Below, piece by piece: positions 27,636 to 36,028 of a stretch of DNA of 64,000 nucleotides. The DNA is from Alphaproteobacteria bacterium (GTDB taxonomy: Bacteria > Pseudomonadota > Alphaproteobacteria > Rhizobiales > Xanthobacteraceae). Location of the stretch: NCBI GenBank assembly GCA_005884685.1, contig VBAH01000021.1, forward strand, positions 1 to 64,000. The letters run 5' to 3'. A program made the position numbers and the translations under genes. Positions within the stretch are counted from its first letter, which is position 1. Each line of letters starts with the position of its first letter. The notes beneath the pieces were generated by a model. The model had not been told where the DNA came from, made no database searches, and saw only the letters and a program-made list of their open reading frames with translations.

Positions 27636-28555
27636 GTTGGACCGGGCGGCAGCTGCCGGAGCGCGGCGAGGTCTTCCTCGATCATGTCGGCTATTTCGTC
27701 GCCGACCTCGCAGCGGCGGGCGCGCAGCTCGAGCGCCTCGGCTTCCGCGTCTCTGCCGTCAACGTACAGACCAATGCAGACGCGAGCGGCGCGCTCAAGC
27801 CCTCCGGCACCTCGAACCGGCTCGCGAAACTCAAATTCGGTTTCATCGAGCTGCTCGCCGCGACGCACGATACGCCGCTCGCGGATCAGTTCCGCCAGGC
27901 GATCGCGCGCTATTCCGGGCTGCATCTGATCGCGCTCTCGGCCGAGGACCTGGGCAAAGAGCGCGTGCGGCTGATGGCTGCGGGCTTTGCGATGCAGGAG
28001 GTGGTCGAGCTCAAGCGGCGCGACCGCACGCTGCCCGGCGAGCCGGAGGTGCATTTCTCGGTGCTGCGCCCGCAGCCCGGCGCGATGGCCGAGGGACGCG
28101 TGCAGTGGGTGCGGCCGCACACGCCGGAGATCGTATGGCGGCCGGAGACGATCACCACGGAGAACGGCGCCGAAGCCCTCACCGACATGCTGCTCTGCGT
28201 CGATGATCCTGCGGCGGCCGCGGCGCGCTACGGCCGCTATGCCGGCCGCGCGCCGGTCACGCGCGGCGGCTTGCACGCGATCGCGCTCGACCGCGGAGGG
28301 CTGGTGTTTGCCGACGCGGCGCAAGCCGCGACGATCCTGCCGGGCTTCGATCGACCGGGGTTGCCGTTCATGGCCGGGCAGGCGCTGCGCGCCGATCTCG
28401 CGAAGACGCGCGCGGTGCTCGCACGCACCGGCATCGAGCCGGTGTTTGCATGCAACGACGCGATTTGCCTGGGGCCGCGCGATGCGCTCGGCGGATATTT
28501 GCTGTTTCACGCGCCGCAGGTCAGCGATCCGTGGGATGTCCTGCGCAATCCCTGA
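27632..28555 (+). CDS. VOC-superfamily (glyoxalase-like) protein
   Basis: A 307-residue protein with a glyoxalase-like domain of the larger type. DHVGYFVADLAAAGAQLERLGFRVS opens with a metal-ligand His, and GFIELLAATHDTPLADQF plus LHLIALSAEDLG continue the paired beta-alpha-beta-beta-beta motifs; a second half (LLCVDDPAAAAARYGRYAG) repeats the fold. It is coupled to the GSTs by ATGA overlap, which suggests a glutathione-dependent detoxification or isomerisation pathway. Reaction unknown. Confidence 0.82.
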   Translation: MSWTGRQLPERGEVFLDHVGYFVADLAAAGAQLERLGFRVSAVNVQTNADASGALKPSGTSNRLAKLKFGFIELLAATHDTPLADQFRQAIARYSGLHLIALSAEDLGKERVRLMAAGFAMQEVVELKRRDRTLPGEPEVHFSVLRPQPGAMAEGRVQWVRPHTPEIVWRPETITTENGAEALTDMLLCVDDPAAAAARYGRYAGRAPVTRGGLHAIALDRGGLVFADAAQAATILPGFDRPGLPFMAGQALRADLAKTRAVLARTGIEPVFACNDAICLGPRDALGGYLLFHAPQVSDPWDVLRNP

Positions 28556-28585
28556 CTCCGTCATGGCCGGGCATGACGACGATCG

Positions 28586-29059
28586 TTAGCCTCCCTGCGC
28601 GACGATCTGCTCCAGCTCATCCAGAAACGGCCGCTGATACGCGAGGATCTTCGCGCGCGCCTCTTCCATCCCGAACCATGCGACCCGATCGATTTCGGGA
28701 AAGCTTTTGCGCCTGCCCGAGCGCGGCGGCCACTCGACCTCGAACGTATTGCCCACGAGCTTGTCCGGATCGAACTCTGCCTCGCAGGCAAAACCGTGCA
28801 CGGTCTTGCCGCTTTTCTGCTTCACCGGCGACAGCTCGATGAACGGCGCATGCGCCGCAAAGCCGGTCTCCTCGGTGAATTCGCGCAGCGCTGCAGCGAG
28901 CAATTCCTCGCCCGGATGAACCAGGCCTTTTGGGATGGTCCAGACGCCTGCGTCCTTCCTCGCCCAGAACGGCCCGCCGGGATGGCCCAGCAGCACTGCC
29001 AATTCGCCGTGCCGCCGGAACGGCAGAATGCCCGCGCTGATGTCCCTGCGGCGGCTCAT
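28586..29059 (-). CDS. NUDIX hydrolase
   Basis: A 157-residue NUDIX protein. The box GLVHPGEELLAAALREFTEETGF fits G-x5-E-x7-REUxEExGU (written here in parts; key residues G, E, R, E, E). The surrounding WTIPKG and GHPGGPFWARKDAGVW resemble the subgroup hydrolysing diadenosine polyphosphates or inorganic pyrophosphate-type substrates. Starts MSRRRDISAGILPFRR; ends before a hydrophobic cysteine-free tail. Confidence 0.88.
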   Translation of the reverse strand: MSRRRDISAGILPFRRHGELAVLLGHPGGPFWARKDAGVWTIPKGLVHPGEELLAAALREFTEETGFAAHAPFIELSPVKQKSGKTVHGFACEAEFDPDKLVGNTFEVEWPPRSGRRKSFPEIDRVAWFGMEEARAKILAYQRPFLDELEQIVAQGG

Positions 29060-29074
29060 GCCCTCAGCATAATG

Positions 29075-29099
29075 AAAAAGCCCGGCGGTTGCCGGGCTT
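29075..29099 (-). terminator. Intrinsic terminator of csbD gene
   Basis: Stem AAGCCCGGC / GCCGGGCTT with loop AACC (minus strand) followed by TTTTTC. It lies 24 nt beyond the CsbD stop codon and just before the NUDIX start. Confidence 0.85.
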
Positions 29100-29122
29100 C
29101 CTCATATCGCGCTGGCCTACTG

Positions 29123-29296
29123 TTATTCGCCGCGCAACGTATCCTTCAGGCCGCCGACGGCGTTCTGAATCTTGCCGGCCGTCTTCTGCGCCTTGCCTTC
29201 GGCCTCGGTCTTGCTGTCGCCGGTCACCTTGCCGGCCACTTCCTTGGCCTTGCCTTTGGCCTGTTCCCACGAACCTTGCACGCGATCTTTGTCCAT
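29123..29296 (-). CDS. CsbD family stress protein
   Basis: A 57-residue CsbD protein: MDKDRVQGSWEQAKGK, then Lys/Gly/Ala-rich amphipathic repeats (GKVTGDSKTEAEGKA) to the end. CsbD proteins are among the most abundant stress-induced proteins in many bacteria; molecular function unknown. ATG 29296 follows AAGGAGACGGA. An EcfG-type promoter lies 33 nt upstream and an intrinsic terminator follows, so this is a single-gene stress transcript. Confidence 0.93.
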   Translation of the reverse strand: MDKDRVQGSWEQAKGKAKEVAGKVTGDSKTEAEGKAQKTAGKIQNAVGGLKDTLRGE

Positions 29297-29328
29297 TGTT
29301 CCGTCTCCTTGTTGGAATTCGCAACGAC

Positions 29329-29353
29329 AACGCCCGCCGCTCTGGGATGTTCC
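29329..29353 (-). promoter_or_regulatory. EcfG-type general stress promoter for csbD
   Basis: On the minus strand GGAAC (29353-29349), 16-nt spacer, CGTT (29332-29329), then 32 nt to the ATG. Matches the EcfG consensus exactly. Confidence 0.75.
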
Positions 29354-29398
29354 GTTAAAGCCGGTTAATGATGGCGCCGGGACGAAGGGGAGAGCGTC

Positions 29399-30361
29399 AT
29401 GCCCATGCGCGTGTTCGGCGCGATCGTTGTGCTGCTGTTGGGGGCGGCGGGGTGCTTTGCGCAGACTTATCCGAACAAGCCGGTGCGCGTGGTGGTCGGC
29501 TTTGCGGCCGGCGGCCCGAGCGACGTCATCGGCCGGATCGTCGCGCAGAAACTGTCCGAGGCGCTCGGCCAGCAATTCTATGTCGAGAATATCGGCGGGG
29601 CTGGCGGCAACACGGCTGCCGGCCAGGTCGCGCGTGCGCCGGCGGACGGTTACACCATCCACATCATCTCGACCGGCTTCATGGTGAACATGACGCTGTA
29701 CGCCCGGGTGCCGTACGACGCGATCCGGGATTTCGCGCCGGTCACGCTGGTCGCCTACTCGCCGAACGTGGTGGTGGTGAATCCCGCGGTGCCGGCCAAG
29801 ACCATCCCCGAGCTGGTGCAGCTGATCCGCGACAATCCCGGGAAGTATTCGTATGCCGGCCCGGGCGTCGGCTCGACGCCGCATCTCTCCGGCGAGCTTT
29901 TCCGCCTGTCGTTCAATCTCGACCTGATCCACGTGCCGTTCACCGGGGCGGGGCCGGCGATCCAGTCCACGCTCGGCGGTCACACGCCGATCGCGTTCAC
30001 GGCGCTGCCGCCGGCGCTCGCCGCCGTGAAGGACGGCAAGCTGCGCGCGCTCGGGGTTGCGGCGACCGCGCGCGTCGCCGCGTTACCGGACCTTGCGACC
30101 TTCGCCGAGCAGGGCGTGAACGGCCAGGAGGCCGACACGCTGACCGGCCTGGTGGTGCCGGCCGGAACGCCGAAGGAGATCATCGATCGTCTGCAGCAGG
30201 AGATCGCCAAGGCGGTCGCTCAGCCGGACGTGAAGGACAAGCTTGCCAACCTCGGCTTCGTCCCGGTCGCCAATACGCCGGAGGAGTTCGGCGCGCGGAT
30301 GAAGGCCGAGATCGAGAAATGGGGCAAGGTGGTGCGCGACGCGAAGCTGCGGATTGAGTAG
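29399..30361 (+). CDS. Bug/TctC-family periplasmic binding protein
   Basis: A 320-residue tripartite-tricarboxylate-type binding protein with a signal peptide (AIVVLLLGAAGCFA, cleavage before QTYP). YPNKPVRVVVGFAAGGPSD, AKAPADGYT-like ARAPADGYTIHI and VVPAGTPKEIIDRL are the family landmarks. Bug proteins bind carboxylates or related small acids. No TctA/TctB permease is adjacent, as is common for this family. The next gene is a D-tartrate-dehydratase-like enzyme, 104 nt downstream, so the ligand may be a hydroxy acid such as tartrate. Confidence 0.9.
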   Translation: MPMRVFGAIVVLLLGAAGCFAQTYPNKPVRVVVGFAAGGPSDVIGRIVAQKLSEALGQQFYVENIGGAGGNTAAGQVARAPADGYTIHIISTGFMVNMTLYARVPYDAIRDFAPVTLVAYSPNVVVVNPAVPAKTIPELVQLIRDNPGKYSYAGPGVGSTPHLSGELFRLSFNLDLIHVPFTGAGPAIQSTLGGHTPIAFTALPPALAAVKDGKLRALGVAATARVAALPDLATFAEQGVNGQEADTLTGLVVPAGTPKEIIDRLQQEIAKAVAQPDVKDKLANLGFVPVANTPEEFGARMKAEIEKWGKVVRDAKLRIE

Positions 30362-30369
30362 CTGTTTTT

Positions 30370-30445
30370 CCGCTCGTCCCCGCGGAAGCGGGGACCCAGC
30401 GCTTTGGGCCAGGAGCTGGATGCCCGCTTTCGCGGGCATGAGCGG
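30370..30445. repeat. Palindromic dispersed repeat, family A
   Basis: Same layout as the copy at 12002: CCCCGCGGAAGCGGGG and GCCCGCTTTCGCGGGC hairpins with CCGCTC / GAGCGG ends. Begins 8 nt after the stop of the Bug gene. Confidence 0.85.
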
Positions 30446-30465
30446 AGGGTGTGAGAAGGACGTTC

Positions 30466-31635
30466 ATGCGCATCACTGCCATTCGCGAAACCTCCGTCGC
30501 GCTAAATTCCACGCTGAAGAATTCCTCGATCGACTTCTCCGAGATGACCACCTCGGTCGTCGCGGTGATCACCGACGTCCAGCGCGGCGGCAAGCCGGTC
30601 ATCGGCTACGCGTTCAACTCCACCGGCCGCTATGCCTGCGGTGCGCAGATGCGCGCGCGCTTCATCCCGCGGCTCTTGAAGGCCGAGCCCAAATCGCTGC
30701 TCAACGAAGCGGGCGACAATCTCGATTCGGGCAGGTGCGTCGGCGTCATGATGCGTAACGAGAAGTCCGGCGGCCACTCGGAGCGTTCGGTCGGCATCGG
30801 CACGATTGAAGTCGCGATCTGGGATGCGGTGGCGAAGATCGAGGAGAAGCCGCTGCATGTCGTGCTGGCGCAGCGGTTCAACGGCGGCAAGGTGCCGTCG
30901 AAGTGCTTCGTCTATGTCGGCGGCGGCTGGTACGCGCCGGGCAAGGGCATCGCGGAATTGTGCGACGAGATGAAGCGCCATCTCGATGCCGGCTACACCA
31001 TGGTGAAGATGAAAGTGGGCGGCGCGCCCCTCGCCGAGGACATCCGGCGCATCGAGGCGGTGAAGCGCATCCTGCCGCCGCACGCCGAGCTTGCGGTCGA
31101 TGCGAACTCCAAGTTCGAGCTGAACGAAGCGCTTGCCTACGCGAGGGCGATGGCGCCGTTTGGGTTGCGCTGGTTCGAGGAGCCGTGCGATCCGCTCGAT
31201 TTCGCGACGCTCGCCGAAATCTCGGAGGCCTACCCGCACGCGCTTTCGACCGGCGAGAACCTGTTCTCGACGCAGGACGTGGAGAATCTGGTGCGCTTCG
31301 GCAATCTCAAGCCCGCGCGCCGCGACGTGATCCAGGTCGATCCGCCGCAGGCCTATGGCATTGCGCAGTACGCCCATACGCTCGCACGGCTGGAAAAATT
31401 CCAGTGGCCGCGCGCGGGTCACTTTCCCCATGGCGGCAACCAGATGTCGCTCGCGATCGCGGCCGGCTTCGGCCTTGGGGGCGCCGAGAGCTATCCCGGT
31501 GTGTTCGGTGTGTTCGCAGGGTTTGCGGACGACGCGGTGATCGAGAACGGCTTCATCTCGCTCTCCGATCGCCCGGGCATCGGCTTCGAGGGGCAGGCGG
31601 CACTCTATGCAGTGATGCGCGAGCTGGCGGCCTGA
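30466..31635 (+). CDS. tarD: D-tartrate dehydratase-like enolase-superfamily enzyme
   Basis: A 389-residue enolase-superfamily enzyme of the mandelate racemase group, the same length as Bradyrhizobium D-tartrate dehydratase, which it resembles throughout (SSIDFSEMTTSVVAVITDV, EAGDNLDS, SERSVGIGTIEVAIWDAVAKI, FPHGGNQMSLAIAAG, ESYPGVF). K183 in VKMKVGG is the base, H322 in PHGGNQM the general acid partner, and D212, E238 and E264 are the Mg2+ ligands. Expected reaction: D-tartrate to oxaloacetate plus water. Substrate could also be another acid sugar. ATG 30466 is used; MRRTF upstream is optional. Confidence 0.88.
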   Translation: MRITAIRETSVALNSTLKNSSIDFSEMTTSVVAVITDVQRGGKPVIGYAFNSTGRYACGAQMRARFIPRLLKAEPKSLLNEAGDNLDSGRCVGVMMRNEKSGGHSERSVGIGTIEVAIWDAVAKIEEKPLHVVLAQRFNGGKVPSKCFVYVGGGWYAPGKGIAELCDEMKRHLDAGYTMVKMKVGGAPLAEDIRRIEAVKRILPPHAELAVDANSKFELNEALAYARAMAPFGLRWFEEPCDPLDFATLAEISEAYPHALSTGENLFSTQDVENLVRFGNLKPARRDVIQVDPPQAYGIAQYAHTLARLEKFQWPRAGHFPHGGNQMSLAIAAGFGLGGAESYPGVFGVFAGFADDAVIENGFISLSDRPGIGFEGQAALYAVMRELAA

Positions 31636-31710
31636 AGCCTCCGTATTGTTGCAATTCTGCAAATAAGGCCGCGGCGCGGAACCCGATCCCCGCCCGACGC
31701 ATACCCCCAC

Positions 31711-33822
31711 ATGGGCATCTTCCAACCCGGCCAGAATGTCTGGCGCATCGAGCAAGCGAATCGCGCGAGCGTCCTGATCGACGCGTGCACGCATTTCGCT
31801 GCCGTGCGCGCAGCGCTGCTGCAGGCCCGGCGCTCCGCGTTCATCATCGGCTGGGATCTCGACAGCCGCACCCGGCTGGTCGGCGATTGCGCGCCGGATG
31901 ACGGATGGCCGGTGACGCTGCGCGAATTCCTGACCCGCCTCGTCGACCAGCGGCCGGACCTCACGGTCTATTTGCTCGGCTGGGACTTCGCGCTGCTCTA
32001 CGCGCTGGAACGCGAGCCGCTGCCTTCGCTCGCGCTCGGCTGGAATACGCCGGATCGCGTGCGCTTCCGGCTCGACAACACGCTCCCGGTCGGTGCGTCG
32101 CACCACCAGAAGATCATCGTGATCGACGACGCGCTCGCATTCTCCGGCGGCCTCGACCTCACGATCCGCCGCTGGGACACCTGCGCCCATGCCATCGACA
32201 ACGCCGACCGCCGCGATCCGGGTGGCCAGCCCTATCGCCCGTTCCACGACGTGCAGATGATGGTCGACGGCGCGGCGGCGCGCGCGCTCGGCGAACTCGC
32301 GCGCGAACGCTGGATGCGCAGCGCGGGCGAATCCGTGCCGCCGGTGGACGGGCACCCGGCGCCGTGGCCGCAGGACGTGCGGCCGGATTTTACCAATGTA
32401 CAGGTCGCGATCGCCCGGACCTTGCCGGAATACGGCGGACAGGCTGAAGTGCGCGAAGTCGAAGCGTTGTTCTGCGACATGATCGCGTCGGCCGAGCGCA
32501 CGATCTATATCGAGAACCAGTTCCTCACCTCCGGCATGATCGCGCAGGCGCTCGCGCGGCGCCTGAACGAGAAGCCCAAACTCGACGCGCTGTTGGTCGC
32601 GCCGCGCACCCACGATTCCTGGCTGGAGGCGCACACGATGCGCAACGGCCGCATCCGCTTCGTGCAAATCCTGCGCGAAGCCGGGATCGCCGATCGGGTT
32701 CGCCTGGTCTATCCGGAGGTCCGCGGCGGCGATCGCGTCACCGACACCATGGTCCATTCCAAGGTGATGATCGTGGACGATCGGCTGTTGCGCATTGGCT
32801 CGGCCAACCTCAACAACCGCTCGATGGGCACGGATACCGAATGCGATCTCGCGCTCGAGGCGGCAAGCGAGGCCGAACGCGCGGCAATCCGCAACGTGCG
32901 CGCGCGCCTGATCGCGGATCACTGCGGCGTATCCACGCAGGAAGCCGCCGAGGCGATCGCGGCGCATGGCTCGCCCGCCCGCGCGGCCGGGACATTGTCG
33001 GGCAACGGCCATCGGCTGCGTCCGGTCGATGACGGAACGCCGGATGAAGGGGAGTTCGCCGCATACCTCCAGACGCTCGCCGATCCCGAGCGCCCGATCG
33101 AAAGCAGCCGGGTTATCAGCGACCTGCTCGGCCCGCGGATTCCGCGCGCGCGCGCGTATCTGTGGCTCAAGCTCGCCGCGGCGCCGCTGATGCTGCTGGC
33201 GCTCGCGCTCGCCTGGCAATTCCCGCCGCTGTCGAACATCGCGAGCCTCGATCAGATCGGCCCGATGCTGCAGTCGCTCGCGCTGCAGCCGTGGGCGCCG
33301 CTGCTCGTCATCGGCGTCTATGCCGTGGGGGGGCTGATCGCGTTTCCGGTGCTGATCCTGATCGCCGCGACCGCGGCGGCGTTCGGGCCCGGGCTCGGGC
33401 TTGCCTATGCGGCGGCCGGCTCGATGGCGAGCGCCGCGGTCACCTATGCGGTCGGCCTCGCGCTTGGACGCGACACCCTGCGCGCCGTGATCGGGCCGCG
33501 CCTCAAACGCGTGCAGCGGCGGATCGTGCGCGGCGGCGTGGTTGCGATCGCAGCCATCCGCCTGGTGCCGATCGCGCCGTTCACCGTGGTCAACCTGGTG
33601 GCGGGCGCCAGCGACATCCGCCTCGGCGCGTTCATGGCCGGCACGATCATCGGCATGCTGCCGGGCTGGCTCGTGATGTCGGCGCTCGGACATCAGCTGA
33701 TGCGCATCGTCAGCGCGCCGAGCGCAACCGACGTTGCGCTGCTCGCGGTGGTGATCGCGATCTGGATCGCGCTCGCCGGCGGCGTGCAGCTTGCGTTCGC
33801 CAGATTCGGGCCGCGCTCTTGA
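31711..33822 (+). CDS. Phospholipase D-like protein fused to a VTT (DedA/SNARE-associated) membrane domain
   Basis: A 703-residue fusion. The first about 470 residues form a two-HKD phospholipase D: SHHQKIIVIDDALAFSGGLDL and MVHSKVMIVDDRLLRIGSANL hold the two HxKx4D motifs. The last about 220 residues are a VTT domain with hydrophobic helices (APLLVIGVYAVGGLIAFPVLIL, AAAFGPGLGLAYAAAG, VVNLVAGASDIRL). PLD enzymes cleave or transfer phosphatidyl groups, e.g. in cardiolipin synthesis; VTT/DedA proteins scramble or flip lipids. The fusion suggests phospholipid remodelling at the inner membrane. Its stop overlaps the start of the next gene. Confidence 0.9.
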   Translation: MGIFQPGQNVWRIEQANRASVLIDACTHFAAVRAALLQARRSAFIIGWDLDSRTRLVGDCAPDDGWPVTLREFLTRLVDQRPDLTVYLLGWDFALLYALEREPLPSLALGWNTPDRVRFRLDNTLPVGASHHQKIIVIDDALAFSGGLDLTIRRWDTCAHAIDNADRRDPGGQPYRPFHDVQMMVDGAAARALGELARERWMRSAGESVPPVDGHPAPWPQDVRPDFTNVQVAIARTLPEYGGQAEVREVEALFCDMIASAERTIYIENQFLTSGMIAQALARRLNEKPKLDALLVAPRTHDSWLEAHTMRNGRIRFVQILREAGIADRVRLVYPEVRGGDRVTDTMVHSKVMIVDDRLLRIGSANLNNRSMGTDTECDLALEAASEAERAAIRNVRARLIADHCGVSTQEAAEAIAAHGSPARAAGTLSGNGHRLRPVDDGTPDEGEFAAYLQTLADPERPIESSRVISDLLGPRIPRARAYLWLKLAAAPLMLLALALAWQFPPLSNIASLDQIGPMLQSLALQPWAPLLVIGVYAVGGLIAFPVLILIAATAAAFGPGLGLAYAAAGSMASAAVTYAVGLALGRDTLRAVIGPRLKRVQRRIVRGGVVAIAAIRLVPIAPFTVVNLVAGASDIRLGAFMAGTIIGMLPGWLVMSALGHQLMRIVSAPSATDVALLAVVIAIWIALAGGVQLAFARFGPRS

Positions 33823-34517
33823 GCACCGTGCGTATCCTCACCTGGAACATCCACGGCGCGCTCGGGCGCAACCCGCGCTTCGACCTTGCACGCGTCGTGG
33901 CCCTTATCGAGCGCTGGGACCCGCATGTGGTGGCGCTGCAGGAGGTCGACTCGCGGCGCGAGAAGATCGGAGAGAACCCGTTCGATCTCTTGCAGCGCGA
34001 GCTCGGCGAACACGGCATCGGCGCGAAATCGATCTCCACCGCCGACGGCGACTACGGGCAGATGCTGATCAGCCGCTGGCCGCTCAGCGACACGGTGGTC
34101 CACGACATCTCCTACCCGGAGCGCGAGCCGCGCCGCGCCATCGCCACCACGATCGCCACCGCGCACGGCCCGCTCCGCTTCGTCGCGACGCATCTCGGCC
34201 TGAGCACGCATGAGCGGCGCGGCCAGGCCAGGACCCTGCTCGACATCGCGGGGGAGGGGGGCGCGACCACGGTGGTGGCCGGCGATTTCAATGACTGGTT
34301 CTGGGTCGGCTCGGTGCGCAGCGCGCTCTCGCGCGTGCTGCCGGCCTGCACGCGCTTCCGCACCTTTCCGTCGCTGCTGCCGCTGCTGCGGCTCGACCGC
34401 ATCTACTGCCGCCCGGCCGGCGCGCTGGTGGCGGCGTTCACCGACCGCACGGCGCGGCACATCTCCGACCATCTGCCGGTGATCGCCGACGTGCGCGTCG
34501 GGGCCACAAGCGCTTGA
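33819..34517 (+). CDS. Endonuclease/exonuclease/phosphatase-family protein
   Basis: A 232-residue EEP-fold enzyme. ILTWNIHGALG, VVALQEVDSR (metal Glu), FVATHLGLSTHERRGQ, VVAGDFNDWF and ISDHLPVIADV contain the catalytic Asn, Glu, His, Asp and terminal His. Such proteins cleave phosphodiesters in DNA, sphingomyelin or inositol lipids. It starts at TTG 33819 overlapping the PLD-VTT stop (TTGA), so the pair is translationally coupled, which favours a lipid rather than DNA substrate. GTG 33828 is an alternative start. Confidence 0.85.
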   Translation: MSTVRILTWNIHGALGRNPRFDLARVVALIERWDPHVVALQEVDSRREKIGENPFDLLQRELGEHGIGAKSISTADGDYGQMLISRWPLSDTVVHDISYPEREPRRAIATTIATAHGPLRFVATHLGLSTHERRGQARTLLDIAGEGGATTVVAGDFNDWFWVGSVRSALSRVLPACTRFRTFPSLLPLLRLDRIYCRPAGALVAAFTDRTARHISDHLPVIADVRVGATSA

Positions 34518-34561
34518 CCGCCTGCGCGATTTCGCGTTCGTAGCGCGCGGAGAATTGCCGC

Positions 34562-35200
34562 ATGCCGCTGACTTACAATCCATCCGTATTCCATGTGAAC
34601 GACATCCCGCAGGCGATGTCGATCATCATGACGCCGGAGGGCTCGACCACGGCCGACCGGTGGGAAAAAGAGACGCCCTATATGGCCGACCTGATCGCCG
34701 AACAGTTCGCCATCACGGAGGATTCGCTGCTGCTCGACTACGGCTGCGGCATCGGGCGTATGTCGCACGAGCTGATCCAGCGTCACAACTGCCGTATTGT
34801 CGGCATCGATATCTCGCCGAGCATGCGCGCGCTTTCGATCATCTACACGCGCACCAACCGGTTCATGTCGTGTTCGCAGGAGATGCTCGACGGACTGGTC
34901 GCGCGCGGCATGCGGTTCGATGCGGCGCTGTCGATCTGGGTGCTGCAGCATTGCGCCACGCCGGCCGAGGACGCGGCGCGGATCAAGAGCGCGATCAAGC
35001 CGGGAGGCGACCTGTTCGTTGCGAACGGCAATCTGCGCTCCGTGCCGACGGCCGAGCAGGGCTGGGTGAACGACGGCCTCGACGTCAAGGCGATGCTGGC
35101 AGGCCAATTCGAGACCGTGCGGCTCGGCGGCTTCGCGCGCGAGAAGACCACGGATATCATCGCCGAGGGGACATTCTGGGGCGCCTACCGGCGCGGATAA
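34562..35200 (+). CDS. Class I SAM-dependent methyltransferase
   Basis: A 212-residue methyltransferase. Motif I is LLLDYGCGIGRMS, post-I acidic motif IVGIDISPSM, motif II LSIWVLQHC. The rest is a compact Rossmann methyltransferase. The substrate is not evident. It reaches the DUF1236 terminator at its 3' end and is 45 nt after the EEP gene. Confidence 0.88.
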   Translation: MPLTYNPSVFHVNDIPQAMSIIMTPEGSTTADRWEKETPYMADLIAEQFAITEDSLLLDYGCGIGRMSHELIQRHNCRIVGIDISPSMRALSIIYTRTNRFMSCSQEMLDGLVARGMRFDAALSIWVLQHCATPAEDAARIKSAIKPGGDLFVANGNLRSVPTAEQGWVNDGLDVKAMLAGQFETVRLGGFAREKTTDIIAEGTFWGAYRRG

Positions 35201-35227
35201 AAAAGAAGGCGGCCGCTCGGCCGCCTT
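35201..35227 (-). terminator. Intrinsic terminator of the DUF1236 gene
   Basis: Perfect 9-bp stem AAGGCGGCC / GGCCGCCTT, 4-nt loop, and on the minus strand a CTTTTTT tail. It lies at the convergent end of the methyltransferase and the DUF1236 gene; only the minus strand has a good U-tract. Confidence 0.85.
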
Positions 35228-35251
35228 CCTCAAGGTTCGTGTCTGCGCGCC

Positions 35252-35980
35252 TTAGACCAGCAGCACGGCAACGATGCGCAGCGAGCCCGGCTCAACCACG
35301 ATGATCTCGTCGTTGTAGACGAAATACATGTAGCCGCGCCATTGCGGCTCGATCTCGATGATCGTCGCCGGCAGCGGCGCGACGCGTACGGTGCGCGGCA
35401 CGACCGTGCCGACCCGGACGTCGAAGTTGACGTTGGTCACGCGCGGCGCCGAGCTGGTGAGCACGGTGGTCCGGATCTTCGTCTTCTGCTCGGTGGTCAG
35501 CGAGACGCTGCTGCCGGCAGCGCCCGAGCGCTCGGCGGTGCCTTGCTTGCTGCCGCCGGTCGAGGGTGACTGCGACTGCTGCGTCGATGGCGCCTGGCCG
35601 CCTCTCTCCTGCGACTGCTGCGTCGTCGAAGGCTGCCCGCTCTTCTGCTGCGACTGCTGCGAGGTCGAGGGCTGGCCGCTCTTGTTGTCCTGCGACTGCT
35701 TGGTGGTGGAGGGGCTGGACTTCTCCTCCTGTGCCTGGCCGGTGGTCGAACCCTTGCCGGCCGGGGATTGCTGCTGGGTCGACTTCTGCTTCTCCGGAAT
35801 GGTGCGCTCCTGCGCGCCCTTCTGACCCTTCTGGGCGCCCGGTGTGTCCTGCCCGCCCGACGGGGCGGACGGGTTCGCCATCGGCGTATTGCCACCCGCG
35901 CCGCCGCCCTGCGACAGCGCAACGGTCGAACCCGCGGCGAGCGCGAAGGCTGCCACGGACATCAGCAATGTACGTTTCAT
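35252..35980 (-). CDS. Secreted DUF1236-domain protein with Ser/Gln/Thr-rich linker
   Basis: A 242-residue protein. Signal peptide LLMSVAAFALAAGSTVALS, cleavage before QGGG. Residues about 30-145 are a low-complexity Gln/Ser/Thr/Lys linker with imperfect repeats (STTKQSQDNKSGQP, STSQQSQQKSGQP, STTQQSQERGGQ). The C-terminal 100 residues are DUF1236 (LTTEQKTKIRTTVLTSSAPRV, IIEIEPQWRGYMYFVYNDEIIVVEP). DUF1236 proteins are periplasmic, unknown function, common in Hyphomicrobiales. An EcfG-type promoter is upstream and an intrinsic terminator downstream. Confidence 0.88.
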   Translation of the reverse strand: MKRTLLMSVAAFALAAGSTVALSQGGGAGGNTPMANPSAPSGGQDTPGAQKGQKGAQERTIPEKQKSTQQQSPAGKGSTTGQAQEEKSSPSTTKQSQDNKSGQPSTSQQSQQKSGQPSTTQQSQERGGQAPSTQQSQSPSTGGSKQGTAERSGAAGSSVSLTTEQKTKIRTTVLTSSAPRVTNVNFDVRVGTVVPRTVRVAPLPATIIEIEPQWRGYMYFVYNDEIIVVEPGSLRIVAVLLV

Positions 35981-36028
35981 CGGTTCTCTCCTGGAGATTG
36001 GTCTCCCGGGCCCTTCCGTCGAGGGTTC

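Noticed and set aside
31670-31711. GGAAC followed by CGCA before the PLD gene as a sixth EcfG-type promoter
   Set aside because: Spacer is 15 nt and the second element is CGCA rather than CGTT.
30502-33693. Very long antisense open frame (over 1000 codons) opposite the tartrate-dehydratase and PLD genes
   Set aside because: Composition is Arg/His/Asp-rich, typical of antisense GC-rich frames; the plus-strand genes have complete family motifs.
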